From the NCBI RefSeq assembly GCF_900100545.1, contig NZ_FNDP01000001.1, forward strand, positions 535,115 to 599,114: a stretch of DNA of 64,000 nt, written 5' to 3'. Under the pieces are notes generated by a model, which worked only from the letters and a program-made list of their open reading frames with translations, did no database searches and was not told where the DNA came from. Below, piece by piece: positions 33,363 to 42,852 of this stretch (position 1 is the first letter of the stretch; each line of letters starts with the position of its first letter). The translations under genes and the position numbers were made by a program. This stretch comes from Pseudobutyrivibrio sp. 49 (GTDB lineage Bacteria > Bacillota > Clostridia > Lachnospirales > Lachnospiraceae).

Positions 33363-35282
33363 ATGTTACTTAATGTTTCACATATTTATAAATCCTTTGG
33401 CGAGGATTCAATAATTAAAGATGCTACATTTACAGTAGACGAAGGTTCAAAGGTTGCTATTGTCGGAAACAATGGTACCGGCAAATCAACACTCCTTAAA
33501 ATTATAATCGGAGAACTTCCAGCAGATGACGGAGAAGTTACTTTAAAAAAAGATGCCACAATGGGCTACTTGGCTCAGTATCAAGAGGATTCCTTCGGAA
33601 GCAATATATTAGACACTGTTCTTGGTGCCAGAGAAGACCTTCTTTCAATGGAAAAGCGCCTGACAGAAATGGAACAGCAAATGAGTCAGCTTTCTCATGA
33701 AGAGATGGAAGCATTTATGGAGGATTATCATAAGCTTCAGCATCAGTTTGATTTAAAGGGAGGATACACCTTCCGTTCTGAAGCTGTAGGTATTCTTAAA
33801 GGTTTAGGCTTTGAGGGTGACGATCTTTCGAAAAGTATGAATGAGCTCTCGGGCGGTCAGAAAACAAGAGTAAGTCTTGGTCGATTGCTGGCATCTTCAC
33901 CAGATTTACTTCTTCTTGATGAGCCTATAAACCACCTGGATTTAAATTCTATAATGTGGTTGGAAGGATATCTGGCTTCCTATAAAGGTGCTGTTGTAAT
34001 TGTTGCCCACGATAGATATTTCCTTGATAAAATCGCTGACCATGTAGTTGATTTATCTTACGGCAGAACCAGTGTATATACTGGTAATTACTCATCCTTT
34101 GTTGCTCAGAAAGAGCTTGCTCAGATTTCCTACGAAAATGCTTATGAAAAGCAGCAGAAGGAAATAGAACATCAGAAGGCAGTAATTGAAAAGCTTCAGT
34201 CATACAATAGAGAAAAATCTATCAAAAGAGCTGAAAGCCGTAAAAAGCTTCTTGATAAAATGGATGTAATGGATGCACCTGATAAGGATTTACCAAAAAT
34301 GCGTCTTACTCTTGAGATTGAAAAAGAAAGCGGTAAGGATGTTCTTGATTTTTCCCATGTAACCAAATCTTATGACGATAAAAACATCTTTACAGATTTA
34401 TCTTTTGACGTCCATAAGGGCGATAGAATCGCTATCTTAGGTGATAACGGTACAGGCAAAACTACAATTTTAAAATGTATAAATGGTCTTACTGATTTCG
34501 AATCCGGTGAGATTCGTTTTGGTGCAAATGTAACTGTAGGCTACTACGATCAGGAGCAGCAGGGACTTACTGAATCTAATACAATTTTCAGTGAGCTTCA
34601 CGATGCTTATCCTTTCCTTACAGAAACAAAGGTTAGAAACACTTTAGCAGCCTTTATGTTTACTGAGGATGATGTTTTCAAGCGTATCAGTGATTTATCA
34701 GGTGGTGAACGAGGAAGAGTATCTCTTGCAAAGCTTATGCTTTCAAAATCAAACCTTCTGATTCTCGATGAGCCTACCAACCACTTGGATATGGATTCAA
34801 AACAGATGCTTGAAGAGGCGCTTAATGAATATGATGGTACTCTTTTATATGTAAGTCACGATAGATATTTTGTAAATAAAACCGCCAATACCATTTTGGA
34901 GCTTTCAAATGGTGGACTGACAAAATATCTTGGTAACTATGATGAATACATTGCCAAGAAAGAGCAGTTATATGGCAATTCATCTACATCAAGCGTGTCT
35001 CAGGGCTCTGGAACAAATCAGGAAGAAACAGCTGCAAAGCTGGACTTCAAGGAACAGAAGCGTATCGAAGCAGAGAAAAGAAAGCTTCAGAATCGTATTT
35101 CAAAGATTGAAGAAGAAATAGAACAGCTTGAAGCTGAGAAAGCCTCTATAGACGAGGAATTTATCAAGCCTGAGAATATGACCAATTCAGCTAAATTAAA
35201 TGAATTGACTGCTAAACAGAACGAAATAAATGCTAAACTTGATAACCTATACCAACAGTGGGAGGAAATCAGTAGTATATAG
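33363..35282 (+). CDS. ABC-F family ATPase
   Basis: ABC-F proteins are soluble tandem ATPases that bind the ribosomal E site and modulate translation; some give antibiotic resistance. The 639-residue protein has two nucleotide-binding domains: the first with GNNGTGKST, SGGQKTR and LLLDEPINHLDL, the second with GDNGTGKTT, SGGERGR and LDEPTNHLDMDS. A charged inter-domain linker lies near 240-320, and a coiled-coil C-terminal domain near 560-639. There are no membrane segments. It looks like the housekeeping YdiF-type subgroup; resistance function is not supported. ATG 33363 has an AAGGAA site upstream. Confidence 0.92.
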   Translation: MLLNVSHIYKSFGEDSIIKDATFTVDEGSKVAIVGNNGTGKSTLLKIIIGELPADDGEVTLKKDATMGYLAQYQEDSFGSNILDTVLGAREDLLSMEKRLTEMEQQMSQLSHEEMEAFMEDYHKLQHQFDLKGGYTFRSEAVGILKGLGFEGDDLSKSMNELSGGQKTRVSLGRLLASSPDLLLLDEPINHLDLNSIMWLEGYLASYKGAVVIVAHDRYFLDKIADHVVDLSYGRTSVYTGNYSSFVAQKELAQISYENAYEKQQKEIEHQKAVIEKLQSYNREKSIKRAESRKKLLDKMDVMDAPDKDLPKMRLTLEIEKESGKDVLDFSHVTKSYDDKNIFTDLSFDVHKGDRIAILGDNGTGKTTILKCINGLTDFESGEIRFGANVTVGYYDQEQQGLTESNTIFSELHDAYPFLTETKVRNTLAAFMFTEDDVFKRISDLSGGERGRVSLAKLMLSKSNLLILDEPTNHLDMDSKQMLEEALNEYDGTLLYVSHDRYFVNKTANTILELSNGGLTKYLGNYDEYIAKKEQLYGNSSTSSVSQGSGTNQEETAAKLDFKEQKRIEAEKRKLQNRISKIEEEIEQLEAEKASIDEEFIKPENMTNSAKLNELTAKQNEINAKLDNLYQQWEEISSI

Positions 35283-35290
35283 CGTATAAA

Positions 35291-35308
35291 TTGTTAATTT
35301 GTTGACAA
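35291..35308. promoter_or_regulatory. Rex operator overlapping the rex promoter
   Basis: TTGTTAATTTGTTGACAA matches the clostridial Rex box TTGTTAANNNNTTAACAA at all but one position. It covers the -35 hexamer of the rex promoter, so Rex is expected to repress itself when NADH is low relative to NAD+. Confidence 0.75.
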
Positions 35309-35330
35309 ACTTTTTTGCGAACCCTATAAT
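35302..35330 (+). promoter_or_regulatory. rex promoter, full consensus
   Basis: TTGACA (35302-35307) and TATAAT (35325-35330) with a 17-base spacer form a perfect sigma-A consensus promoter, 31 bases upstream of the rex start codon. Confidence 0.93.
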
Positions 35331-35361
35331 AAAATTAATCTTTTATTAGGAGGCGTTTATT

Positions 35362-35991
35362 TTGGACAAACAGATTTCGCAGGCGGTAATCAGGAGACTT
35401 CCTAGATACTATAGATACTTAGGAGAGCTTCTAGATGATGGTGTTGAACGCATTTCTTCAAATGATTTAAGCAAGCGTATGCACGTTACGGCATCTCAAA
35501 TAAGACAGGATCTTAACAATTTCGGCGGCTTTGGCCAGCAGGGCTATGGTTACAATGTAGCTTATCTTCATGACGAAATTGGAAATATCCTTGGTGTTAA
35601 TGAGACTCATAACGTTATAGTTATTGGTGCTGGTAATCTTGGCCAGGCTATTGCAGGATATGTTAAATTTGAACGAGTTGGTTTCAAGATTATCGGTTTA
35701 TTTGATACAAACCCTGATTTAAAAGGTAAAATGGTTAGGGATTTACCTATCCAGATGCTTGATGAATTACCAGAATTTATTAAGAATAATGATGTTGAAA
35801 TTGCAGCCCTCACACTTCCAAAGGCAAATGCAAAATCAACAGCTTTAAAGCTGGTTTCACTTGGCGTTCACGCTATTTGGAACTTTGCTCATGTTGATTT
35901 GGATGATATTCCAGATGTTGTTATTGAAAATGTTCATCTTTCTGACAGCTTAATGCAGTTATCATATAATATTACCAAGCAAAATAAGTAG
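35362..35991 (+). CDS. rex: Redox-sensing transcriptional repressor Rex
   Basis: Rex senses the NADH/NAD+ ratio and represses fermentation and respiration genes. The 209-residue protein has an N-terminal winged helix (about 5-75, with RISSNDLSKRMHVTASQIRQDL) and a Rossmann domain with GAGNLGQAI near residues 90-98. The ISQAVIRRLPRYYRYL start is typical. Translation begins at TTG, supported by TAGGAGG 8 bases upstream and the family N-terminus. It is the first gene after a consensus promoter and its own probable operator. Confidence 0.95.
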   Translation: MDKQISQAVIRRLPRYYRYLGELLDDGVERISSNDLSKRMHVTASQIRQDLNNFGGFGQQGYGYNVAYLHDEIGNILGVNETHNVIVIGAGNLGQAIAGYVKFERVGFKIIGLFDTNPDLKGKMVRDLPIQMLDELPEFIKNNDVEIAALTLPKANAKSTALKLVSLGVHAIWNFAHVDLDDIPDVVIENVHLSDSLMQLSYNITKQNK

Positions 35992-35999
35992 GTGATTTT

Positions 36000-36758
36000 A
36001 TGGCAGAACATGATTTTCAAAGTGCAATTGCTAAAATCAAGGTTCCAATGCTTATTTTAGATCAAAAATGGCACAGGCTTTTTGCCTTAGGAGGCAAGCC
36101 TGATACCGTTAAAGATTTAGAAACAAAAGAAAATGAGCTCCTCAAAAGAGATGCTGAGCTCAAAAAGGAATTAAAGGATTTAAAAAAAGTAAAAGAAAGT
36201 CTTATGGCTTCCGTTATGGAAAATATGGAGGGCACCTCTGACTTGGTTTCAAAGAAACTTGACGATGATAAAAGACTTCTTGAAGAATGTAACGAGAGGA
36301 TTGCTGCTGCCGAAGACGAACAGAAGGATTTACCTGCCCAAACTGATGAGGTAAACAGAGAGCTTATGATGGCAACCATGGATTTTTGTTATGATAAGCT
36401 TAGGACTAATTCTTCAGAGGCTGAAGAAATCACAAATTGGATAAAAGATATCCGTGTTCAGCTCAAAAAAAATGTTATTAGAAAGCATAATCGAGAGATA
36501 AATAATAAAGAAATATATTCATATATGCATGATGTATTTGGAATGGAAGTTTTAAATCTCTTTGATATGCAAAATGGCGACTTTTATATTGGTATAGCCG
36601 ATGATAAAATCGATGATGCTGCACCCAAAAAATCGACAGATGCTGAAGTAGCTGATTTATCTAACGTTGATTTAGAAGATGTGGATTTGGAGGCTGTGTC
36701 AAAGGAAACAAAAGAATCTAATAACTCTGAAGATGCAACTTCAGATGAATCTGAATAA
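36000..36758 (+). CDS. Coiled-coil protein of unknown function downstream of rex
   Basis: This 252-residue protein is not recognised beyond its shape. Residues about 35-120 are highly charged with Lys, Glu and Leu in heptad order and should form a coiled coil. A middle region (about 120-190) contains MDFCYDKL and NWIKDIRVQLKKNV segments, and the last 50 residues are acidic and Ser/Asp rich. There is no signal peptide or membrane segment. The ATG lies 8 bases after the rex stop, so it is likely co-transcribed with rex. A terminator follows. Confidence 0.75.
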   Translation: MAEHDFQSAIAKIKVPMLILDQKWHRLFALGGKPDTVKDLETKENELLKRDAELKKELKDLKKVKESLMASVMENMEGTSDLVSKKLDDDKRLLEECNERIAAAEDEQKDLPAQTDEVNRELMMATMDFCYDKLRTNSSEAEEITNWIKDIRVQLKKNVIRKHNREINNKEIYSYMHDVFGMEVLNLFDMQNGDFYIGIADDKIDDAAPKKSTDAEVADLSNVDLEDVDLEAVSKETKESNNSEDATSDESE

Positions 36759-36770
36759 TCTATGAATTTT

Positions 36771-36806
36771 AAAGACTAAGCTTCATAAAGTTTAGTCTTT
36801 TCTTTG
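36771..36806 (+). terminator. Terminator after the coiled-coil gene
   Basis: AAAGACTAAGCTT and its partner AAGTTTAGTCTTT form a 12-13 bp stem with one wobble around a CATA loop, followed by TCTTTG. It closes the rex unit. Confidence 0.8.
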
Positions 36807-36861
36807 TCATTATGGTAAAATATAAGATGTTAGAATTCATTGTTTTCGAAAGGAGAATCTA

Positions 36862-37746
36862 ATGGAGGACGGGTCGAATCCCTATATTTTTCTTGTAATT
36901 TTATTAATTATAGTTATAGCAGAGCTTATAGCCATTATTATTTTGTATCGCAAATCAAAGCAGGAAAATGTCACAGAAGAAGATGTTATCTCGCTTGTGA
37001 ATGAAGGCCATGAAGATGGCAATATTTTAGCTTCTGAAGCGGAAATGATTCAAAATATTTTCGAGTTTTCTGATACTGATGTAAAAGATATCATGACTCA
37101 TAGAAAAAATATTGTGGCTATCGATGGTGAGCTTACTCTTAGAGAAGCTATAGAGTTTATTAATAATAATAATATGAGTCGTTATCCGGTATATCTGGAG
37201 GATTTAGATAACATTATTGGGATTTTACATATCAAGGATATCCTCACTTACTTTGATAAGGATATAGACAATGTTAAAATAAAAGATCTTCAGGATTTAA
37301 TGTCTGTGGCAGAATTTGTTCCAGAAACCCATGGCATAAATACTTTGTTTGCAAAAATGCAGACGAAAAAACGTCACATGGTTATAGTAATAGATGAATA
37401 TGGTCAGGTTTCAGGAATATTATCTTTAGAAGATATTTTGGAAGAAATCGTTGGAAATATTGAGGATGAGCATGACGAGGGAGAAGCGTCCATAGAAGTC
37501 CGTACTCAGGATTCATTCATGATGGATGGTAGTACCACTCTGGAAGAAGTTGAAGAAATCCTTGGAATGATTTTATCAGAGGATTACGAGACGCTTAATG
37601 GATATCTTATTTCACTTCTTGGAAAGATTCCAGAAGATGGCTCCAGCTTCAAATTAGAAGATGATAATTTTACATATTATGTAAAAAATGTCTCAGAAAA
37701 GGTTATCGGACAAGTGTATGTTCGTAGGAAAAGCCACGTTGAATAA
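36862..37746 (+). CDS. CBS-domain membrane protein, CorC/HlyC type, lacking DUF21
   Basis: This 294-residue protein has one membrane segment (about 9-28), a pair of CBS domains (about 75-195, with VKDIMTHRKN, MSRYPVYLEDLDNIIGILHIKD and HMVIVIDEYGQVSGI) and a C-terminal CorC/HlyC transporter-associated domain (about 210-290). The usual four-helix DUF21 domain of full-length members is missing, leaving a single anchor. The family is linked to magnesium or cobalt transport, but the precise role is unclear. A GAAAGGAG site precedes the ATG. Confidence 0.85.
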   Translation: MEDGSNPYIFLVILLIIVIAELIAIIILYRKSKQENVTEEDVISLVNEGHEDGNILASEAEMIQNIFEFSDTDVKDIMTHRKNIVAIDGELTLREAIEFINNNNMSRYPVYLEDLDNIIGILHIKDILTYFDKDIDNVKIKDLQDLMSVAEFVPETHGINTLFAKMQTKKRHMVIVIDEYGQVSGILSLEDILEEIVGNIEDEHDEGEASIEVRTQDSFMMDGSTTLEEVEEILGMILSEDYETLNGYLISLLGKIPEDGSSFKLEDDNFTYYVKNVSEKVIGQVYVRRKSHVE

Positions 37747-37767
37747 CGCATTGTTATTTGATATAAT
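37739..37767 (+). promoter_or_regulatory. Promoter of the YebC-type gene
   Basis: TTGAAT (37739-37744) and TATAAT (37762-37767) have a 17-base spacer. The -35 box overlaps the stop codon of the preceding CBS gene. Confidence 0.75.
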
Positions 37768-37807
37768 TTTTTGAGATTTTAAAATAAGAAAAGAGGTATA
37801 TAAATAT

Positions 37808-38536
37808 ATGTCAGGACATTCAAAATTTGCAAATATTAAGCACAAAAAAGAGAAGAATGATGCTGCAAAGGGTAAAATTTTTACAATTATCGGACGAGAG
37901 ATTGCTGTAGCCGTTAAGGAAGGTGGTCCAGATCCTAACAATAACTCTAAGCTTCGTGATGTAATCGCAAAAGCTAAGGCTAATAACGTACCTAATGCTA
38001 CTATTGAAAGTGGTATTAAGAAGGCTGCTGGTAATGCAGACGCTGTAAACTATGAATCAGTAACCTATGAAGGATATGGTCCTAACGGAACAGCTATCAT
38101 CGTAGATTGCCTTACAGACAACCGTAACCGTACAGCTGCTAATGTAAGAAATGCTTTCACAAAGGGTGGTGGCAGCATTGGAACACCAGGTTGTGTATCT
38201 TTCATGTTTGATAACAGAGGACAGATCATCGTTTCTAAAGAAGAGTGTTCTATGGAAGCAGATGATTTAATGATGATTGCTCTCGATGCTGGTGCAGAAG
38301 ACTTTGCTGAAGAAGATGATTGCTTCGAAATCTACACTACTCCTGAGGATTTCTCAAAGGTAAGAGAAGTTCTTGAGGCTGAAAAAATTCCTATGGCAGA
38401 TGCTGAGGTTACAATGATTCCTCAGACATATGTTGAGCTTACAGACGAGCAGGATTTATATAAGATTAATAAGATTCTTGATCTTCTTGATGAAGATGAT
38501 GACGTACAGAACGTTTACCATAACTGGGATGAGTAA
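37808..38536 (+). CDS. YebC/PmpR-family regulatory protein
   Basis: The 242-residue protein is a typical YebC/PmpR family member: it begins [21 protein letters not shown], and has ENRTA-like [13 protein letters not shown] and [14 protein letters not shown] segments. The family was described as transcriptional regulators and more recently also linked to translation of difficult motifs. Length is typical. It has its own promoter and an AAGAGG ribosome-binding site. glgA follows after 39 bases. Confidence 0.93.
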   Translation: MSGHSKFANIKHKKEKNDAAKGKIFTIIGREIAVAVKEGGPDPNNNSKLRDVIAKAKANNVPNATIESGIKKAAGNADAVNYESVTYEGYGPNGTAIIVDCLTDNRNRTAANVRNAFTKGGGSIGTPGCVSFMFDNRGQIIVSKEECSMEADDLMMIALDAGAEDFAEEDDCFEIYTTPEDFSKVREVLEAEKIPMADAEVTMIPQTYVELTDEQDLYKINKILDLLDEDDDVQNVYHNWDE

Positions 38537-38575
38537 TGTAGTTTTACTATAAAATTTTTGCGGGGTTAAAAACTA

Positions 38576-40024
38576 ATGAACAAAATTTTGTTTGCGTCAA
38601 GTGAATGCGTACCATTTGTAAAGACCGGAGGTTTGGCTGACGTTTGTGGTGCATTGCCAAAGGAATTTTGTAAGGATTATTTTGATGTCAGGGTGGTTTT
38701 GCCATACTATACATTTATTCCTGAAAAATATAAAAAAGATTTCCGATATCTAACAAGTTTTCAGATGAATATGGGACCTCTTGTAGGCACAAAATACGTT
38801 GGTGTTTTTGAGTATGAATTAGATGGTGTTACTTTTTACTTTATAGACAATCATGATTATTTTGATTGTTTCTATCCTTATTCAGAGGATAGATGGGACC
38901 TTGAAAAGTTTATTTTCTTTGATAAGGCTGTTCTTTCAATGCTTCCACTTATTGGATTTCAGCCAAATCTTATTCACTGCCACGACTGGCAGACAGGATT
39001 TATTCCAGTATATTTAAAGACAGATTTTCAGGGAGATCAATTCTTCTGGGGAATGAAATCTGTTATGACAATTCATAATCTTAAATTTCAGGGCATGTGG
39101 GATACAAAGACAGTATCCGGTATTTCAGGACTTCCAGTGGATTTATTTACACCTGACAAGCTTGAATACAAGAAGTGCGGAAACATGCTAAAGGGTGGTC
39201 TTGTTTATGCTGATTACATTACCACTGTATCATCTAACTATTGTGACGAAATCCAGACTCCATATTATGGAGAAGGGCTTGATGGACTTTTAAGAGCTCG
39301 TCATTATGATATGCAGGGTATTGTTAATGGTATTGATAACGGTATATACAATCCAGCCACTGATTCTAAGATTTATAAGAATTACGATATTTCTACATTC
39401 CGTAAGAATAAAAAAATCAACAAAACAAAGCTTCAGCAGGAACTTGGGCTTGATGTTGACCCAAAGAAATACATGATTGGTCTTATTTCAAGACTTACGG
39501 ACCAAAAAGGTTTAGACCTTATCAATTACTGTATTGAAGGAATTGTAGATGATTTTACTCAGCTTGTAGTTATCGGAACTGGAGAGTCTAAGTATGAGAA
39601 TATGTTTAGACATTATGCATGGAAGTATCCAGAAAAGATTTCTGCCAATATAAGCTATGATGATGCTATGGCCCACAGATTATATGCTGCAGCTGATTCA
39701 TTCCTTATGCCATCGAGATTTGAGCCTTGTGGACTTACACAGCTCATTTCCTTTAGATATGGAACAGTACCTATTGTTCGTGAAACAGGTGGCTTAAAAG
39801 ATACTGTTGAGGCATACAATGAATATATGAAGACAGGAGATGGATTCTCATTTGCTAATTACAATGGCGATGAGCTTCTTAACACTGTCAACTATAGTAA
39901 ATTTGTATTCTTCGAGAAAAAAGCTCAATGGAATAAAATGATTGAGCGCGGTATGAGTAAAAATTATTCTTGGTCTGTACAAAAGGAAAAATATGAAAAT
40001 ATTTACAACTATTTGATTGGTTGA
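38576..40024 (+). CDS. glgA: Glycogen synthase, GT5
   Basis: GlgA extends alpha-1,4-glucan chains using ADP-glucose. The 482-residue protein has the ADP-glucose-binding KTGGLAD motif at 16-22, a HCHDWQTGF segment near 139-147, and the C-terminal SRFEPCGLTQL motif with the catalytic glutamate. Both Rossmann-like GT-B domains are complete. Other glycogen genes are not in the window. A strong terminator follows immediately. Confidence 0.95.
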   Translation: MNKILFASSECVPFVKTGGLADVCGALPKEFCKDYFDVRVVLPYYTFIPEKYKKDFRYLTSFQMNMGPLVGTKYVGVFEYELDGVTFYFIDNHDYFDCFYPYSEDRWDLEKFIFFDKAVLSMLPLIGFQPNLIHCHDWQTGFIPVYLKTDFQGDQFFWGMKSVMTIHNLKFQGMWDTKTVSGISGLPVDLFTPDKLEYKKCGNMLKGGLVYADYITTVSSNYCDEIQTPYYGEGLDGLLRARHYDMQGIVNGIDNGIYNPATDSKIYKNYDISTFRKNKKINKTKLQQELGLDVDPKKYMIGLISRLTDQKGLDLINYCIEGIVDDFTQLVVIGTGESKYENMFRHYAWKYPEKISANISYDDAMAHRLYAAADSFLMPSRFEPCGLTQLISFRYGTVPIVRETGGLKDTVEAYNEYMKTGDGFSFANYNGDELLNTVNYSKFVFFEKKAQWNKMIERGMSKNYSWSVQKEKYENIYNYLIG

Positions 40025-40038
40025 TAAATAAAAAATGC

Positions 40039-40069
40039 AAAAAGAGAATAGTTTAGCTATTCTCTTTTT
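40039..40069 (+). terminator. Terminator after glgA
   Basis: AAAAAGAGAATAG (40039-40051) and CTATTCTCTTTTT (40057-40069) form a perfect 13-bp stem with a TTTAG loop; the A and T ends make it usable in either direction. Confidence 0.92.
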
Positions 40070-40103
40070 GATGAATCGAAGAATAATTGGATGAGGTTTT
40101 AAT

Positions 40104-42836
40104 TTGGCAACAAAAGGGAAGAATAATTCTAGAAAAAAATCTAATACCAGGTCAAGGACTGGTGGCTCATCTAAAAGAGCTTCCACCAGAAAAAAGTCAT
40201 CTAAGCGAGTAAATGACGAGTTAGATTTTGAAGATCCTTTTTTCGAGGATTCTTCTAAGGAGATTATTTTATGGTCTTCTATAGCTCTTTGTATTTTACT
40301 TTGCATTAGTAATTTTGGACTGGGTGGTGTTGCTGGTAATGCTGTTGCTGATTTTCTATTTGGTGTTTTCGGCATTATTCAGTATGTCCTTCCATTCATG
40401 GTAGCTTTTTCTGCATTTTTTATAATTTCAAATTATGGTAATAAGGTTGCAATTGCCAAAGTTATTGCCGGTTTTGTTCTGCTAATGTTTATAAGCGCAT
40501 TTGTAGAATTAATTATTAATGGTCAAAATATTTTATTGCCTTTAGATGCTTTTTCTTTTGCGAAAGAAAAGCACCTTGGCGGAGGACTTGTAGGAGGCGG
40601 TATTGTATTTGGAATTAACGATAGCTTTGGACTATTTGGAGCTTACCTTATAGTTCTCATTGCTATGATTGTTTGTACAATAATTATCATTGAAAGATTT
40701 GCTTTCGACAGAGTTCAGCAATCATCAAGATATCATGCTGACAGAGCTGCAGAAAAACGTCGTATTCGCAGAGAACGTCAGTTGATGGAAAGAGAAGCTA
40801 ATCAGACACGCTTTAATTCTGATAGACAGGCTATTAGAGATAAAATCGAAAAAGATAAAGAATTAGAGCTACAACAAAGAAAACAAAACGATGGAAATCG
40901 TAGAGATAGAAGATTTTCCGGTGTTACCTCTGACACTACAATTATGCCTGATTTTACTGAATCAGCTTCAAGTGCAGATGGTATAAACGAAATTCGCTTT
41001 AATATGGCTGATGGAGAGGAAGAAATGGAAATCACCAAAACCAGCAGACATCGTCTAAGAGCAGGAGATAAGCGCTCAAAAAGTGCTCACGCTTTCAAAG
41101 AAATTGAGCAATCCGCAGAGGAAATTGCTGTTGCTCAGCCTGTTATAAGTGAGCCAGAACCTGTTATTCCAAAGAAAAGCACTATTTCCTTTAAGGGGGC
41201 AGCTCTTATGGAAGCAGAACAAGAGGCTGCTAGCATAAGACAGGAACAGGAGGCAGCTCCGGTTCGTCACGCCAAGGCGTCTGTAGCTAGTGCTGATGAG
41301 ATTGAAAACTCTTCAGAAAGCCTAAAAGCGTCTATAGATGCAGATAAAAAGAAGCCTAAAAAGCCATATAAATATCCACCTCTTACCTTGCTTAAGGACG
41401 CAAAGAAAAACGGTGGTGATTCAAAAGAATATCTTACAGAGATGGCTAACAAGCTTGAAACAGCCCTTAGTAGTTTTGGCGTTCAGGCAAAGGTTACTGA
41501 GGTTACACTCGGGCCATCTGTTACGAGATATGAGCTTGAAATAGCAGTTGGTACAAGAGTATCAAAGGTAGTAAATCTTGCCGACGATATTAAGCTTAGT
41601 CTTGCTGTTACAGATGTTAGAATTGAAGCTCCTATTCCAGGTAAGTCTGCCATCGGAATTGAGGTTCCTAATAAAGTTAAATCTATGGTTGGATTTAAGG
41701 AACTGGTATCCTCTAAGGAGTTTAAATCAGCAAAATCAAAGATTTCTTTCTGTGTTGGAAAGGATATTTCTGGTAGTGTTATAGTTGGAAATATTGAAAA
41801 GATGCCACATCTTCTCATTGCCGGCGCTACTGGTTCAGGAAAATCTGTTTGTATTAACACAATTATTATGAGTATCCTTTATCACGCTAACCCTGATGAG
41901 GTTAAAATGATAATGGTTGATCCTAAAATGGTAGAACTTTCTGTATATAACGGTATTCCTCATTTGTTACTACCAGTAATCACAGATGCTAAAAAGGCAG
42001 CCGGTGCGCTGCATTGGGCTGTTAAGGAAATGACAGACCGTTATGAGCTTTTGGCTATGGCCGGGGTTCGTAATATAGAAGGTTTTAATGAAAAAGTTGC
42101 GAGCAATGCATTGCCAGAAGAAGTTCCAGAAGAGAAGCGTGTACGTATGTCACAGCTTGTTATTATCCTGGATGAGGTTGCAGACCTTATGATGGTAGCA
42201 GCTGCCGATGTTGAGGACTCCATTGTCCGATTGGCACAGCTTGCACGTGCTGCAGGTATTCATCTTATTATCGCGACTCAAAAGCCTACAGTTAACGTTA
42301 TTACAGGCTTAATTAAAGCCAATGTCCCTTCACGTATAGCTTTTTCTGTTTCAAGTGGAAATGATTCTCGAGTTATTCTTGATATGAATGGTGCTGAGGA
42401 TCTTCTTGGAAATGGTGATATGCTTTATGCTCCACAGAATTTATCTAAACCAATTAGAATTCAAGGAGCTTTTGTTAGTGATGACGAGGTCAGTGCCGTT
42501 GTTGATTTCTTAAAGAATAACAATGACCCTGCAGAAGATAATTCAGAAATTGAAGCTCAAATTCAAAGCTCTGAGACAAGTTCAGGTGCAGTAAGCATCT
42601 CTGGTGAGCCAGATAATTCCAGAGATCCATTATTCGCTGAGGCTGGACGTCTTGTTATAGAAAATCAAAAGGGTTCTATAGGCTATCTGCAAAGAAATTT
42701 CAGGATAGGCTTTAATAGAGCAGCCCGTATCATGGATCAGCTGGCAGAAGCCGGTGTAGTTGGTCCTGAAATGGGAACAAAGCCTCGAGAGATTCGTATG
42801 GCAATATCAGAGTTTGAAGAACTAATAAATGCATAG
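40104..42836 (+). CDS. ftsK: DNA translocase FtsK/SpoIIIE
   Basis: FtsK/SpoIIIE proteins pump chromosomal DNA through the division or sporulation septum. The 910-residue protein has a basic N-terminus, four membrane segments (about 50-195), a long charged linker (about 200-420) and the motor. The motor has Walker [10 protein letters not shown], Walker [10 protein letters not shown], and a C-terminal gamma winged-helix domain (about 835-900, with [22 protein letters not shown]) that reads orienting sequences. Translation starts at TTG after a GAGG site. It sits between glgA's terminator and fhs. Confidence 0.95.
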   Translation: MATKGKNNSRKKSNTRSRTGGSSKRASTRKKSSKRVNDELDFEDPFFEDSSKEIILWSSIALCILLCISNFGLGGVAGNAVADFLFGVFGIIQYVLPFMVAFSAFFIISNYGNKVAIAKVIAGFVLLMFISAFVELIINGQNILLPLDAFSFAKEKHLGGGLVGGGIVFGINDSFGLFGAYLIVLIAMIVCTIIIIERFAFDRVQQSSRYHADRAAEKRRIRRERQLMEREANQTRFNSDRQAIRDKIEKDKELELQQRKQNDGNRRDRRFSGVTSDTTIMPDFTESASSADGINEIRFNMADGEEEMEITKTSRHRLRAGDKRSKSAHAFKEIEQSAEEIAVAQPVISEPEPVIPKKSTISFKGAALMEAEQEAASIRQEQEAAPVRHAKASVASADEIENSSESLKASIDADKKKPKKPYKYPPLTLLKDAKKNGGDSKEYLTEMANKLETALSSFGVQAKVTEVTLGPSVTRYELEIAVGTRVSKVVNLADDIKLSLAVTDVRIEAPIPGKSAIGIEVPNKVKSMVGFKELVSSKEFKSAKSKISFCVGKDISGSVIVGNIEKMPHLLIAGATGSGKSVCINTIIMSILYHANPDEVKMIMVDPKMVELSVYNGIPHLLLPVITDAKKAAGALHWAVKEMTDRYELLAMAGVRNIEGFNEKVASNALPEEVPEEKRVRMSQLVIILDEVADLMMVAAADVEDSIVRLAQLARAAGIHLIIATQKPTVNVITGLIKANVPSRIAFSVSSGNDSRVILDMNGAEDLLGNGDMLYAPQNLSKPIRIQGAFVSDDEVSAVVDFLKNNNDPAEDNSEIEAQIQSSETSSGAVSISGEPDNSRDPLFAEAGRLVIENQKGSIGYLQRNFRIGFNRAARIMDQLAEAGVVGPEMGTKPREIRMAISEFEELINA

Positions 42837-42852
42837 TAAAGGGAGTTTGCAA

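Noticed and set aside
33363-35282. Antibiotic-resistance ABC-F
   Set aside because: Nothing in the sequence points to a resistance subgroup, and the setting between pnp and rex is housekeeping.
40802-41452. Several minus-strand open frames opposite the ftsK linker
   Set aside because: The charged low-complexity linker of FtsK leaves antisense frames open by composition alone.
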